Shown here in pieces: positions 11,800-22,551 of a DNA stretch of 64,000 bases. Position numbers and translations under genes: made by a program. Below the pieces are notes generated by a model. That model saw only the letters and a program-made list of their open reading frames with translations, did no database searches and was not told where the DNA came from. Positions within the stretch are counted from its first letter, which is position 1, and each line of letters begins with the position of its first letter. Origin of the DNA: Isoetes taiwanensis (taxonomy: Eukaryota > Streptophyta > Lycopodiopsida > Isoetales > Isoetaceae); the NCBI GenBank assembly GCA_021234155.1, contig JAJEKV010000005.1:17774089-17838088 (forward strand). Reading direction: 5' to 3'.

Positions 11800-14690
11800 A
11801 ATAGGAATTGTGCCTCCGGGTGGTCTCATGGAATTGTCGAGGCTTCCCTTGACGAAGGGGCAGTCTCAACTCCATGGCGGCCGATATGGATCTCATCTTT
11901 CTCATGGAGACATGGGAGCATCTTTGGGCGCATGGCTACCCGATCTGGCGGGTTACCAACATTTCTCGGTCTTCAATACACATGCGGAGACCCGGGGGTC
12001 ATGGTGGGGTTGCTTGCTACTCTGGGACAACCTTGGCACATTCGGTTACCCTCCGGAAAACCCAGCCAAACCTGCCGTACTTGTGGGTTCGTGTGCATAA
12101 TACCGATGGCAACCCTCTTTTTTTTTACGGCGCTTTGTTATTTCCCTCGCAGAGCACCTTCTATCGCAGCCCACTCCGATGCGGATAGGATGGACCCTTA
12201 TGTCGATCTATATGATGACATACAGCAGCACCAGGCAGTTGGGTAGGGTCGTCCTTCTTGGGGATTTCAATGCACGGACAGGAGTAGAGCAGCCCATGAG
12301 ACTTGACCCTCTCGCTGACGATGTCCTGCAGCTACGTCCCGCAGAGGCAACCTGGCCACGAGGATCGGATGACAGCCAGGTCACTCGCTTTGGCAGATAG
12401 TTGCTCCTGCTATGTGGTATTTTTGACTTGATAATTTGCAATGGCACATCACAGGTGGTCCGCTTCGCAAGTGCACATGCGAGCCGTGACAATCGAGGGG
12501 AGGGTCTAGTGTGGTGGACTATGTGCTCGTAGTTGCGCAAGATATGCATCTCATCAGTCATTTTCGGGTGGGCACCGACAGTCGGGATGAGGAGGTCGAC
12601 TCAGATCACCTCCCACTTTATTTGGACATGGTTTGGCAAGCCGCCAGAACCCCCACTATGCCAGCCCCTCGCCATCCTCAGATTCTTGCGGCTAGATTAT
12701 GAGCCCGACCTACGAGGGACATCACACCCGGTGAGTGGGGAACGAGACTTGCAAAGCGGCTCTATGACCCACCGGGGATGCGTGCGCCCATACCCCCCCG
12801 ATGATGGCCCCATTGGTTCTCGGAGGAGGATGTTGTGGAGGGCCCGCAAATCTACTCGGGCTAATGGGAAGGCGGTGACCTCGATGGTATGCGGTGCCGA
12901 AGTTACTCAAATGGGCGGGGCGCACCGGCTGGTGCCGATCCTCACTACCTTGTTCAACAGAGCATTGCAGGAAGGTTTCCCCGACAATGGACCACAAGCG
13001 TGGTTGTCCCCATTCACAAGGCGGGGCGATCCACACCGTCCCGCCAATACCGGACGATCATGGTCGGTTCGGTATTTTCCAAACTGTTGGTGGCATTCTC
13101 GAAAGCAGCGAGCTTGACCCCCGCCACTCAACGATTGACCATATCTTTACACCTGGCGGGCGATTGAAGACAGCCGGAACCATCGGCGGAGACTTGTATT
13201 CTTTGCTTTGTGGACTTCGCGAAGGCTTTTTGATCTGGTCCCCTGAAAAGCTATGGCTAGGGATGCGTCACAATCACTGCCACCGCAATGCGAGAATGCC
13301 ATATCACGGGATGTATGAGAGTTGTTTTGGCGGGATGCAGCCCGACGGGCCAAGCATTTACCGCAGAGTATCGGGGGTCTCACCAACACTTTTTGGCCTC
13401 TACATTGATCGGTTAGAGCCCCGGCTTTCACGCGAGCATGGGGGATGGCATACGGCTTTTGCACGTGTCATCCGCCCGGCCATCTATGCGGGCGATGTTG
13501 ACCTTTCCGCCCACACCCCGTGCTATGCAGCCTCATCCGATGCCCTAGACACATTCTCACGCTATAGATATGCTTGGCGTGAATCTGGCCAAGACCGTGA
13601 GTGGTTCTCATATCCTCTTCACGCCACCCCCACCTCCGAGCACTCACATATCGGGGGATGCTGTGGAGGTCACGCCCACCTACAAGTACCTAGGGGTGGA
13701 GTTCCCCTCCTCGCTTCTGTTGGGAGGCCCATCCGCTATGGGATGTGTGGCCGGAAGCGCTTTATGCCATGCGTAACAACAGTCACCACCGTGCGAGCTC
13801 TATGATTGGGGCCATCGGTCACATCTGTTTTGGAATCGGTCGGTCAGCCCTTCCCTTCCTCACGGTCGAGGTTTGGGGCCCGGCCTCTTTGGCGACACTG
13901 GAATGACTTGGAGCAGGTGCGTAGGCATTTTTGGCACGCTGCACTTGGGGTGAAACCTTCATCCCCTATCGGTTCTGGCTGCGAGAAAACCGGATTCTTG
14001 CCACTTCACGGGCAGCCCTTGATAGACACATCGCCTATTTTCGTGAAAGTGGTTAATATGGGTGATGCTCGGCCCCGCACTGGCTTATGCTCGGCAATGG
14101 GCCTGGCCCGCTCGGGGCCTGTTGGAGGGGTAAGAGAGATCGGTGGTTCGCCGGATGGAACGTGCGGGGAGCACAGTGCGCAGTGGGAACCTGAGGCCGA
14201 TCGTGGCCGAAATGCGGGAGTAACTGGACGCTTGCTTCCTTGGCAGCTCGGGACCCCCACGAGCTAGAGCAGTCAAACGCCCATTACAAGGAGCACATCA
14301 ACCCGTTGTTAGCCGGGGTCCGCAATGCTCTACCATGTTCCGGTTGCCTCGAAAAGCCGCGGACTCATTGCCTCCATTCGCACAGGGTGCCCACCATCTT
14401 CGCATCGAGATGGGCGAGGTGGATTGGGGAGCCCCGGCCAGGGCAGGCTCTGCCGGTCTTTGTCAAACGGGTGCCATTGAGGATGAGTCTCACACTTTCG
14501 TCCAGAGCCCGGCGATTCAGTCGATCCGGGCGAGATCGCCCCCTAGTACGGGCCGGACTTGCCCCTACATTTGCTGATGAACACACCGTCGGTGACGCTC
14601 GGGGTCGCACATCCAGGGGTACTGGATCTGCGAGCTCACCTTTGCCCCCGCCTGGCTGCCCGCTAATCAGCACTACGGGTGCGGTGCATG
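11800..14690 (+). pseudogene. LINE ORF2: endonuclease-reverse transcriptase (frameshifted relic)
   Basis: The endonuclease begins near 11815 with LRVVSWNCRGFP and continues through DLIFLMETWE (about 11883), HGGVACYS (about 12000), VLLGDFNARTG (about 12250) and SDHLPL (about 12600). The reverse transcriptase follows: VVVPIHKAGRSTPSRQYRTI (about 13000), VSGVSPTLFGLYIDRLE (about 13370), the catalytic box as IYAGDVDLSAHT (about 13490; YADD has become YAGD) and VTPTYKYLGVEF (about 13670). The C-terminal ALGVKPSSP and EDESHTF segments reach about 14500. Successive motifs sit in different frames, so at least six indels or stops separate them. In an active element this protein would nick target DNA and copy its RNA in place. 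This one cannot be made. Confidence 0.85.
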
Positions 14691-14893
14691 AATGTATATA
14701 TTTGTGTGTTTTTGCATTTTGTATATTGGAACAGTTTGTCAGCAGGCTGATTGCTGCCACGTTTTTTCCCTCGAACACCCTTCGGGGCGGGGGTTTTTTA
14801 ATCCGGGTAGTAATCCGCTTGCTGCGCTTTTGTATTGGGTCCCATAGACCGATTGGTCTCCGTGGACGATAAAAATACCTTCCTTCCTTCCTT
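14691..14893 (+). other. LINE 3' UTR and (CCTT)n tail
   Basis: It contains CCCTCGAACACCCTTCGGGG followed by GGGTTTTTTAATCCGGG, then CGATTGGTCTCCGTGGACG and a tail of repeated CCTT (about 14878-14893). The same three words, diverged, occur at 15705-15802 and, in part, at 18680-18758 and 19307-19370. They therefore mark a shared LINE 3' end, which is usually the reverse-transcriptase recognition region. Confidence 0.8.
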
Positions 14894-14970
14894 GCAATGT
14901 CCATTTAATGGTGCACTTGCCTATGCTTTAAAGGCATGATCTAACATAAGGTTAGGTAGAAGAACTAATA
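14894..14970 (+). repeat. Right copy of long direct repeat flanking the LINE
   Basis: GCATGATCTAA (14934-14944) and TAGGTAGAAGA (14953-14963) repeat the left flank at the same spacing. The repeat starts directly after the CCTT tail, as a target duplication should. The two copies differ at perhaps a quarter of positions, which implies an old insertion. Confidence 0.6.
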
Positions 14971-15704
14971 CTCTATATTCCTGTAACTCATAAGGTAGGT
15001 ATAGATTAAGCTTTCATTGTTATTTAGCTTTGTATTGCTACATGATTGCAAATAGGCATTATTTTATACTCCACGGCCACAAAACATTGGTGTCCAATAA
15101 GATTGTTTTCTCTTCACCAATACTTGAACTTCCTCTGCACTATTACTACTACTACTACTACTATGCATTATTAGCCCGTTGTCAGCCGTTTCAATGTGCA
15201 CTGTCCCTTGAGTTCCGCCAAAATATTAGAGATGTGGGACTCTATTAAACAAAGTTATAGCATAGATTAATTGTCTTGAAATAACTTCATAGGCACTAGA
15301 ATATATAGGAAAATGCATGTCTAGTCATGGCAATATGATATGAGAAAGGTTTATGCCTTCCTATTTTGGATAGACAGGCATGGAATAGGAGAAATGGTGA
15401 GAGGTAAATGAACATGATCGGATCGTTTGTAGCTGTAACAAAACTATTATTCTGCCACAGTCTAAAATGCATCCAAGATGTGATCCCGCTAACAGCAGAC
15501 CAGAGATTGAATGCAGCACTCCAACTAAATGTAATACGTGAAAACATATGGCCATTTGTAGGGGTTTATGTTAGTGATTCAGATGCATTGAAGTTGGAGA
15601 GTAAAGTTTGGGTTGAGCAAGCAAAGTGAAAGCATTTGAGCAAGCATTGACAGTCAAAGTGAAAGCATGAAAGATTAATCTCATGGGCATATAAATTGCT
15701 ACTT
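14971..15704. other. Intergenic DNA with a (TAC)n microsatellite and one coding-like ORF
   Basis: About seven TAC repeats lie at about 15143-15164. An open frame at 15408-15629 (plus, 73 codons) contains LTADQRLNAALQLNVIREN and reads more like protein than its neighbours. It has no recognisable family or splice context, so I do not call it a gene. Confidence 0.35.
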
Positions 15705-15802
15705 CCCTTGAAAACCTTTCGAGGCAGGGGTTTTTTAATCCTAGTATGACCTATTGGTCTCCGTGGACGTTAAAAAATCTATTCTATTCTATTCTATTCT
15801 CT
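15705..15802 (+). mobile_element. LINE 3'-tail fragment with (CTATT)n end
   Basis: Only the last ~100 bp of a LINE (or a SINE sharing its tail): CCTTTCGAGGCAGGGG, TTTTTTAATCC, then CTATTGGTCTCCGTGGACG and TTAAAAAAT followed by about four CTATT repeats. It differs from the large LINE in its tail repeat (CTATT instead of CCTT), so it belongs to a related subfamily. Confidence 0.7.
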
Positions 15803-16906
15803 AGCAAGGTTTGAATCATGCTCAACCATATTTCAGTATGGTGCAGATTTGCCAGTCATCATGATGAAACTTAATGAAATAGACATGCAAATCTTATGGC
15901 AACTATTCCGAACGACTCTGTTGCTTATGCAGCCAATTGATTGTATATGTATAATATAGCCTATATCTGATATTAATTGCTGGCAACATCTGGTAGAGAC
16001 AAGTTGTCTGGATGCAGCATGATGTAGACCAGTTATGGCTGAACATGAATCAGTTATATCTTGGAATTATTTGATCAGTCTTGAAGCTTGCTGTTGAGAA
16101 AGAGTCGTTGGTTGGTTATTGTATTGCATTGTCTTAGTTTTTTGCTTTTTCAAGCTTAAATTGCTGCCTGTTTTGTAGCCTTAAATTGCTGTCTATTCTG
16201 ATCATTCTAACCGTGAGAAGATTGGCATCTCAGTTTTGTAGGGTTCACTTTCAACTGTTTCAAATTCCTTGACATTTGGCCATAATTCATCCAGACCAGA
16301 CTCATTCTCTGTATCATGGTGCTTTTCATAATTCAAACTTATCTGTATAATTCAGTCAGACCAGTAAAAAATGCAGGGCAAGATAAATGGACATAACAAT
16401 ATGTTGCAGACTACACCATTGCTTGGTCTCAAATCTGTATGCAATATAAAACAGTCGCTTTTGCTTGATAATTAAGCTACATTAGAACACATGACTCCAT
16501 AGTTGGATTTGGCCAAACTAGGTTTCCAATGATCCTTTCAACATCTTTCTAGCTAGAATGTGTTGCCACTAGCATAACCACCATAACTAAAATATGCATT
16601 ATATAACTTTTATTATTCAAATCGTTTTACTTTGTTGCCATTAGCATAACCACCATAAATGAAATGTAGATGAATGCGAAACTCATCAAATTATAATCTT
16701 ATTCCTTGACAGATGGCAATTTCTCCCCACAAATTTATGGTGGATAACATTGCTAAGAAAAACCCTGTCGAGCAAGCATCCAAATTTCAAGAGTGTTAAC
16801 CTCAATACAGGACATTGTTGAGTGTTTGTTAACCCCAATACAAGACATTGTTGCTAAGGTCCGACAACGCATCTTGCAAATTTAAATTTGCTATTGAGAA
16901 GAATAT
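15803..16906. other. Intergenic DNA with two small direct duplications
   Basis: No gene was recognised. TTGCCACTAGCATAACCACC (about 16563) recurs 73 bp later as TTGCCATTAGCATAACCACC. A second duplication around TTAACC-CAATACA-GACATTG occurs at about 16796 and 16830. Confidence 0.4.
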
Positions 16907-17706
16907 TGTGATGTTCCAGGGAAATATATGCCATAAATACGTATATTTCCAGGCCCGTCACTATACAAGTCTACCACCATAGCCTTGTATACCATAGATT
17001 AGTGGCACTAGGGGGCATGACTAAGTTATTTATGTAACTTAGCCAACCTTAGGTTAAGACCATTTTCCATGTGGCCTTAACCTATTGGGCACCCACCACA
17101 CGGAAGCACCCTATTGGAGCCACGTGGCAGGTAATCAACCCTAACCTATAAATGGCCAAACCCTCACCTTAGGCCATTTTTCTGACTCCAACAGTCTAGG
17201 AACCCTATTCGTGCTCGCAACTCCGTTTCGAGAACCGTCTGATGTGGCATATCATAGCACAGCAACCCCCAAAGCGTGTGCATGTCAGTGGGAGTGGGAG
17301 CTACTTCAACCACCTTGAAGACCATGGAGACGTTGGGAGTAGGAGGGAGTTCCTCGGGAGCAGGTATTTGGGTTAGAGTTCTTTGTAGATCATCTGGAGG
17401 TTAGGACTCCAGATGAGTTAGCATTTCATGTCTCTAGTAAAGCCTTTCTAGAACCCTCAGTCTAGATCTTGAACCCTAATCAATGAACCCTAATTGTAAG
17501 TTAGATGTGTATGATTAGGTTTAGACATTATTCTCATTATTATCATGTTATGTGGATATGCGATATTGGTTGATCATGTTGCTCCTCTTGTATTGGGAAG
17601 GGGGGTAGAGACCTAGTAGCCATTACTTAGTGATGCTCCTAGTTTAGACCCCTTAGTTCCTATTATATTGCGGCCTGTGCATAGGAACCCACCAGGCTAT
17701 GAAAGG
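16907..17706 (+). repeat. Partial LTR of a gypsy-type retrotransposon, related to the LTR at 457-2045
   Basis: It starts TGTGATGTTCCAGGG, comparable to TGTGACGCTCCACG at 457. It keeps downstream blocks in the same order: GGGTAGAGACCTAGTAG, GATGCTCCTAGT, the GCGGCC word and AGGAACCCACCAGG (ending about 17706). There is no TG...CA partner end and no adjacent polyprotein, so it is a 3'-truncated solo LTR or a fragment. TATAAATGG at about 17146 could be its TATA box. Confidence 0.55.
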
Positions 17707-17922
17707 CATTTAAGGCTTAGAAAAATGATTGTCCTAATTTCTAAAATAAGAGTCCAACTGTACAAGCAAGGTTCTGCAAATAATGTGTGCTGCAACCCTT
17801 GCAACAGCAATTAAAAACCCAATGGCAAGGCAAATATTTGCAAATGCTGCATTATCACATCAAGACCAAATAGGTAAGACAACATAATCCTTTGAACAAG
17901 GGAAAACAAAACTTTTGCATAC
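17707..17922. other. Short anonymous spacer
   Basis: Nothing recognised between the LTR fragment and the possible exon on the minus strand. Confidence 0.3.
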
Positions 17923-18131
17923 CTTAGGAATAGACGGGAGCAGAAAATGGTCCATGCTAATGGCATACCATAGCTGGAAAGAATCCTCCTCACGTTGTGA
18001 TCTGGTTTCTCATAAATGGGTCTATTTCCAAGCTCAGCAAACCAATGCTTGCCTTCAAGCTTATAGCCTCTATGATCCATGTAAGAACCACCAATGCATC
18101 CAAGCTTGTAAAAGTAAGAGCCAAATGTCAT
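17923..18131 (-). CDS. Possible exon of an unidentified protein
   Basis: On the minus strand an ATG at 18131 opens a 69-codon stretch with protein-like content (YKLEGKHWFAELGNRPIYEK, VRRILSSYGMPLAW). It ends at CCTAAG followed by GTATGC, a good plant 5' splice site; beyond that the frame becomes hydrophobic and unconvincing. An in-frame TAG lies just upstream of the ATG, in TTCTAG, which could equally be a 3' splice site. I do not recognise the family. Chance is possible, and no neighbouring exon was found. Confidence 0.3.
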
Positions 18132-18460
18132 GAGCTAGAAGATCCCGCGTAAACATGACCAATGCATCCCAATCCTAAAGACTGATGCTAAAGTGAGCCA
18201 TAACTTAGAACATGATTATGAAAACTACAAAGACAATCCCATCGATCCGAGCCATCAGATCGAGATCGGATCGAGATTCTAGAGAGGGTGAGCATGCACG
18301 TCTCGCATGCATGATTGCATGCTTTATTTGGTTGGGAGATCGCTATATTAGGCAAGGTTCTTCATTAACATCTCATCGGCGCTTCCTCTTCTCTCTCAAC
18401 AGTACCTTATTCTCTATTCTTTGAAACCCACCTCCCTCCCCCCCAATTGTTTAATGTATT
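18132..18460. other. Anonymous spacer
   Basis: No gene was recognised. It has a short palindromic GCATGC-rich patch (about 18290-18322) and a pyrimidine-rich stretch towards 18450. Confidence 0.3.
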
Positions 18461-18566
18461 TGTCGCCTGGCACGCGTGACCAGCCCCTCTATTTGAAGAG
18501 GTTTTTCTTTTGTTGTCGCGTGTCACATGTGATCAGCCCCTCCACTTTGGGAGGTTTGTTTTTTCA
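18461..18566 (+). repeat. Two 53-bp tandem repeats
   Basis: GTCGCCTGGCACGCGTGACC (18461) and GTCGCGTGTCACATGTGATC (18514) start two units that both continue with AGCCCCTC and a small GAGG-type stem ending in TTTTTC. They lie shortly upstream of a LINE-tail hairpin and may belong to the same element. Confidence 0.5.
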
Positions 18567-18679
18567 CATTTGTTCTAGTGTTGGTGATGTGCAGATTGGC
18601 AAGCGACATCAGCTTCGACTTCTCCATTCGTGGGTTTTTTGGGAGAGATTTTTCAGCCTTACATTTGTCCAAGCCCTTT

Positions 18680-18758
18680 GCCGAAGGCTTATCACTGGGG
18701 TTTTTTCTCGAAAACCCGAAAGGGCAGAGTTTTTTAATCCCAGTGATAAGCTTTCGGC
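18680..18758. repeat. Inverted repeat enclosing a LINE-type 3' signature
   Basis: The arms GCCGAAGGCTTATCACTGGG (18680-18699) and CCCAGTGATAAGCTTTCGGC (18739-18758) are reverse complements except at one position. The loop holds CTCGAAAACCCGAAAGGGC and GTTTTTTAATCC, the word set seen in the 3' UTR of the large LINE. It may be a 3' stem-loop of that LINE group, or a foldback built around a truncated tail. Confidence 0.6.
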
Positions 18759-19263
18759 AGGTACACAAACTAAACATCTATTAGCATTGCATTTTTTGGG
18801 ATCCAAGTTGTATAATTGGACATTCCCTTTTTCGCATGTGTGTGCCTACCCACTATCCACATTGTAGAAAATCTGCTGAAATGAGTGGAAAGCCTATCTA
18901 TGGGACATTTTTGTCATTTTCATGCGAGCCCCATTCTAGAATAAGGAACTGCATTTAGCACAGACTCTTGAAATATGCTATTAGGCTGGAATGGACAACC
19001 AAACTGGAGAGGAGAACTAGTGGAACAAGCAAAAGTCCTACAATGTTTAAACACTGCCACAGACGTAAGAGAATGCTGAAGCACAGATACAAGCTTCCAT
19101 AACAGCTTAAATTTTAACTTGAAAACACGTTTTGGCAAGGCTGAGAGAACACATTTTGGCAAAGCTGGAATGACCAATTGGTAATAAACCTTAAAAGACA
19201 ACTAACAAATAACAAAGGAAAAGGCTGAGAGAACTATTAAATGGACACAAATTAAGTTAACTG
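18759..19263. other. Anonymous spacer
   Basis: No gene was recognised. Short minus-strand frames at 18920-19201 contain two similar PKCVLSALPKRVF words arising from a small local duplication. Confidence 0.3.
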
Positions 19264-19372
19264 TAGAATAGAATAGAATAGAATAGAATAGAATAGAATA
19301 GAATAGTTTTTTTAACGTCCACGGAGACCAATAGGTCATCGGACCCATACAATGGGCTAGTACAATCATTAC
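19264..19372 (-). mobile_element. LINE 3'-tail fragment with (CTATT)n end, minus strand
   Basis: The plus strand shows about eight GAATA repeats (19264-19306), then TTTTTTTAACGTCCACGGAG and ACCAATAGGTCATCGGACCC. Read on the minus strand this is GGGTCCGATGACCTATTGGT, CTCCGTGGACGTTAAAAAAA and (CTATT)n, the same 3' end as at 15705-15802. It is a severely 5'-truncated copy. Confidence 0.7.
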
Positions 19373-20167
19373 CAAAACTGGATAGACAATGGGTAGAGTA
19401 GACTGGATTCTGCCCGAGGTATTTACCAAAACTGCTTTTAAACTCTGTCCTTGCATATTGCAAAGATTTTTTACAAAGATTTGGGGTTACCAGCAGATTT
19501 CGTCTGCTGAGAAAGGCACCTGCGAATAGTGGGTACAAACAAAAATAAAACCTATATTTGAATCTCATCTACTAGCATTTATGTGTTTCTGGTGAAGATG
19601 TGGTCAAACTAGTTCAGACATTAGCAAAATATACGAACCCATAAAATTTTGTTTGCCATCAATGGGTTCTTTGCAAACTGGCTAACAGACTAAAATGGGT
19701 TATATGCTCTAGACCAAATGACCCAGATAGAAAAGTGGATTACTTTCACGAGATTCATACCAACGCCGCTTCAGATTCGTCCTTAATATGGGGATGCACC
19801 AGACTTGCCTCTGAAGTCTAGATCATAGCATGAGATAGAGATTTTCTCTCGCGTTCCAAACCTAGCCGGTAGCCATGAACGTAGCCATTAAAGCAAAATG
19901 CAAAATCCATTGATTAGAGCACAACATCAAAAAAAAAAAAACGTGGGGGAGGTTCAAAGACCTCTCTGCCCGATGAAGGCCGGAGCACGACTGCAAGCAT
20001 CTGGGGGCGAGACGTTTCCAACCGGCATCGACTTCGTGAAGGTCCATGTTAAATTTTTAGACACGTGGATAGGCTAGGCTTCGAGATAATGCGCCACTCG
20101 AGGTTAGGCTGTTGCTCTGAAAAAAAAACAATTCCTTGAAGTTTTTAACCTTCCGTAGTATCATGAT
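19373..20167. other. Anonymous spacer
   Basis: No gene was recognised before the left arm of the inverted duplication. There is a poly-A run near 19930 and a poly-A run near 20120. Confidence 0.35.
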
Positions 20168-20899
20168 AATTTCACATAAATTGGAGATGAAATTAAAAAA
20201 CAATTTTATTTTCGTCTCTAGTGATCTACATATTGCATATGGGATTTGTTATCTCTATATTGTACCAATGCCATGCTCAATCTACAGATGGTGGGAGCTA
20301 ACCCACATTCTGCAAATGCCTAGAAGGTGTTGTTATGGTGCATACATATGTAACCCCTAGATTTATCTAATATGCCTCTATCTTTCTTTATGACAATCAT
20401 CTCCATAGTTTATTCGCTCGCTACACAATAAATGGTACAAAAAGTTCAAGGATTAGCTGTGTTCTAAAATGGGAGGATTTACTATAGGTTTACATTCAGG
20501 CCAACCAGATGAATTGATGGAAGAAATTCCTTCATAGATCCTCTACCTAACCAATTGAAATATAAGCCAAAAGTTACTACTAGTAGTCAAAGCGCTTGTT
20601 AGTATGGACAAGGTGGGTTGTAAGTTCTTGTATGCATGTATTATGTTACTACGTAAGTTGATCTTAGAACGACTTTTTCACATGCAGTTATATATTGTTG
20701 TGAACCCTCTCTAGGCCTTCATACATGAATCTAGAATGTCAATATCTGAAGAGTGAGTAAGTTCTTTATTTCTTTCTCCGTGGATGCATTCTTTACATTC
20801 TTTCTTCAATTTCGGGCACCACTTCCCTGGTATCATTATTTGCAGCTTAATTTAGCATCACCACTTACATATCCTAAAGACGTATTTTAATTTGGCTCT

Positions 20900-21073
20900 A
20901 TGGCTGAACCTGATCATGTTATTGCGAAACCAATATCCAACTCGTCTACTAAGGATATGCCTGCCGTGCACGAGAATGTTCTTCAAAAATACTTCAGTAA
21001 AGAAAAGAGGCCAATCACAAACATAGACGCAATGGGTAATTTACTTGTTATCATAAAGAAAGTACAAACATAA
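20900..21073 (+). CDS. Small coding-like ORF in the inverted duplication
   Basis: ATG at 20900, TAA at 21071-21073, 57 codons, beginning MAEPDHVIAKPISNSSTKDM and including LQKYFSKEKRPITN. It is hydrophilic and protein-like. In the right arm the equivalent start codon is ACG and there are further changes, so the frame is not maintained. It lies convergent to the F-box copy and could be the last exon of a gene whose earlier part is the frame at 31958-32245 of the other arm. The family is not recognised. Confidence 0.3.
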   Translation: MAEPDHVIAKPISNSSTKDMPAVHENVLQKYFSKEKRPITNIDAMGNLLVIIKKVQT

Positions 21074-21467
21074 AGACTGCTACATTATTACTGGATATTT
21101 TATTCAATATAACTTCATCAGCAGTTCTAGCAACCATGTGCTATGTGTTTGTCTACACATTGTTATATTTGGATGAAACGTATCTGATTCTCAAATCACG
21201 GAACATGATGTCATTCTTTATAATCACTTTCAAGTTTTGAGGTGGATTATCCTTCTTAAGACCTTGTGCGGAGGACTTGGATTGTGATAGTTGATAGGGA
21301 CATGTAATTGTTGTAACTATTTTAGCTCCTCCGAGTCGGCTCCAAGTCAGCTGCATGCCGTAATCTAACCACCAAAAAAAATAAAAAATAAATAAAGATA
21401 TATCAAGAAATAGTGCTCTCTCTGCCTTTATGTGCTTGGGTGCTACTTAATGTTCATCAACAATCCT

Positions 21468-22551
21468 TTAAACTGTAATCAAGTTGGGAGTGAATTCAAT
21501 TCCCATGTCATCTGCACATGTGCCTTCCATTAATCCTCCAAGCTCCCAACAATCCTTTGTCATGTCGTAATTAACCAAAGCTATATTCTCCGAAGGTAGG
21601 TCTATCATGACCGTAATAACATCCCCCGTGCAATGTGAATACCACTTTAATTTTTGGCATCTAGTCTCGAGCTTATGTTGTGCTAAGAATGCTTCGATGT
21701 CAAGTTTAGCCATTAATTCCCACTTGATAATGCCCTTGTCAAATGACTTTTCCTTCCAAAGCATGGCCCAGGGCCACAAATCCGATACTAAGATTGGCGC
21801 CTCCTTGCAAAGCATAATTTCTTCTTAATTTGCCTCTTCTGGTGATAAATAGCTTTTTACGCTCCATATATCTTGTTCGAAATCGTAAGTTACTATTCGC
21901 TTTCTATGCACAAGAGCCAGTACCAAAGTTTGCCTAAGTTTATCTTGAAAGGGCCCATTTAAAGAAACAGTGTTCCCCTTGCTCCAAGTATTTGTTGCGG
22001 AATTGAATATTTCGATCTGCAACCCATTTCGATATGCATCCGCATCTGCATCTGCTACAGCTATTATCTTAAAGGTAGCTGGTGATGTTGAGGTATCCAC
22101 ATTCATAACGGTTGGGAAAAACATATTGGAAGGAGGAGGAATTACTTTCCAGTTATTCTTTATTGGATTCCCAACCCTTATCTTCATATTCCACTTATCA
22201 AGACTATCCCAACCCGTACTATGTGTAGCACAGACTATGCCTTTATCAAAACAATATATCACCTCGTCATGTTCAAGCATTGCGTTCAAAACTTTATAGG
22301 GGCCATTTTGAAAAACTAAGCCTTTATTAGGATAATATGGCATTTCCGAACCATAAGGCAGATATGTGGCTATGTTGGAGCCTGGCAAAACAGTCGGAGA
22401 ACAAAATTGCATCTTTCCACGCCTTGCAAACAAGCAAGCACGACCCAAAAAGGTCCTCAATCTGCATGCATGACAGGATGCTCAATTGAATGTCAAAAGG
22501 AAGTACCTCTGGATAATCGTCTGATCTCGAATACTGCGAACACTGTTTCAT
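21468..22551 (-). pseudogene. F-box protein pseudogene, left copy
   Basis: The start codon is at 22551, with MKQCSQYSRSDDYPEV. An F-box occupies about residues 15-58 (PFDIQLSILSCMQIEDLFGS, LLVCKAWKDAILFSDCFARL). F-box proteins join an SCF ubiquitin ligase through SKP1 and select substrates with the C-terminal part. Here about 300 residues follow, with YRNGLQIEIFNSATNTWSKG and similar strings that suggest a kelch/FBA-like beta-propeller. This copy is broken twice. A 23-bp deletion after CFARLQHSH shifts the frame near 22340. A TAA replaces the Trp codon of EEANW near 21827, where the right copy has TGG. The final 115 codons then stay open to the stop at 21468. Without these lesions it would be about 367 residues, single-exon. 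Confidence 0.85.

Larger units (their letters stand above)
9705..14893 (+). mobile_element. Near full-length, degenerate LINE retrotransposon
   Basis: A plus-strand non-LTR element of about 5.2 kb. In order it has a CT-rich 5' leader with tandem monomers, a basic/proline-rich ORF1, an ORF2 with apurinic endonuclease (VVSWNCRG, LLGDFNARTG, SDHLPL) and reverse transcriptase (VVVPIHKAG, SPTLFGLYIDRLE, YKYLGVEF), and a 3' UTR with the signature GATTGGTCTCCGTGGACGAT ending in (CCTT)n. Both ORFs carry several frameshifts and stops, so the copy is inactive. A short-repeat tail instead of poly(A) argues against a typical plant L1 and for an RTE- or CR1/L2-like lineage; that placement is inference. 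The base composition is much more GC-rich than the flanking DNA. Confidence 0.88.

Noticed and set aside
11378-12100. 240-codon plus-strand frame across the LINE endonuclease start
   Set aside because: The endonuclease motifs SWNCRG and LLGDFN lie in other frames; this frame is an out-of-register read of the same region.
21153-21356. 67-codon ORF (MQLTWSRLGGAKIV...) conserved in both arms of the inverted duplication
   Set aside because: Conservation follows from the recent duplication. It lies in the 3' flank of the F-box gene and shows no family, so it was not called a gene.
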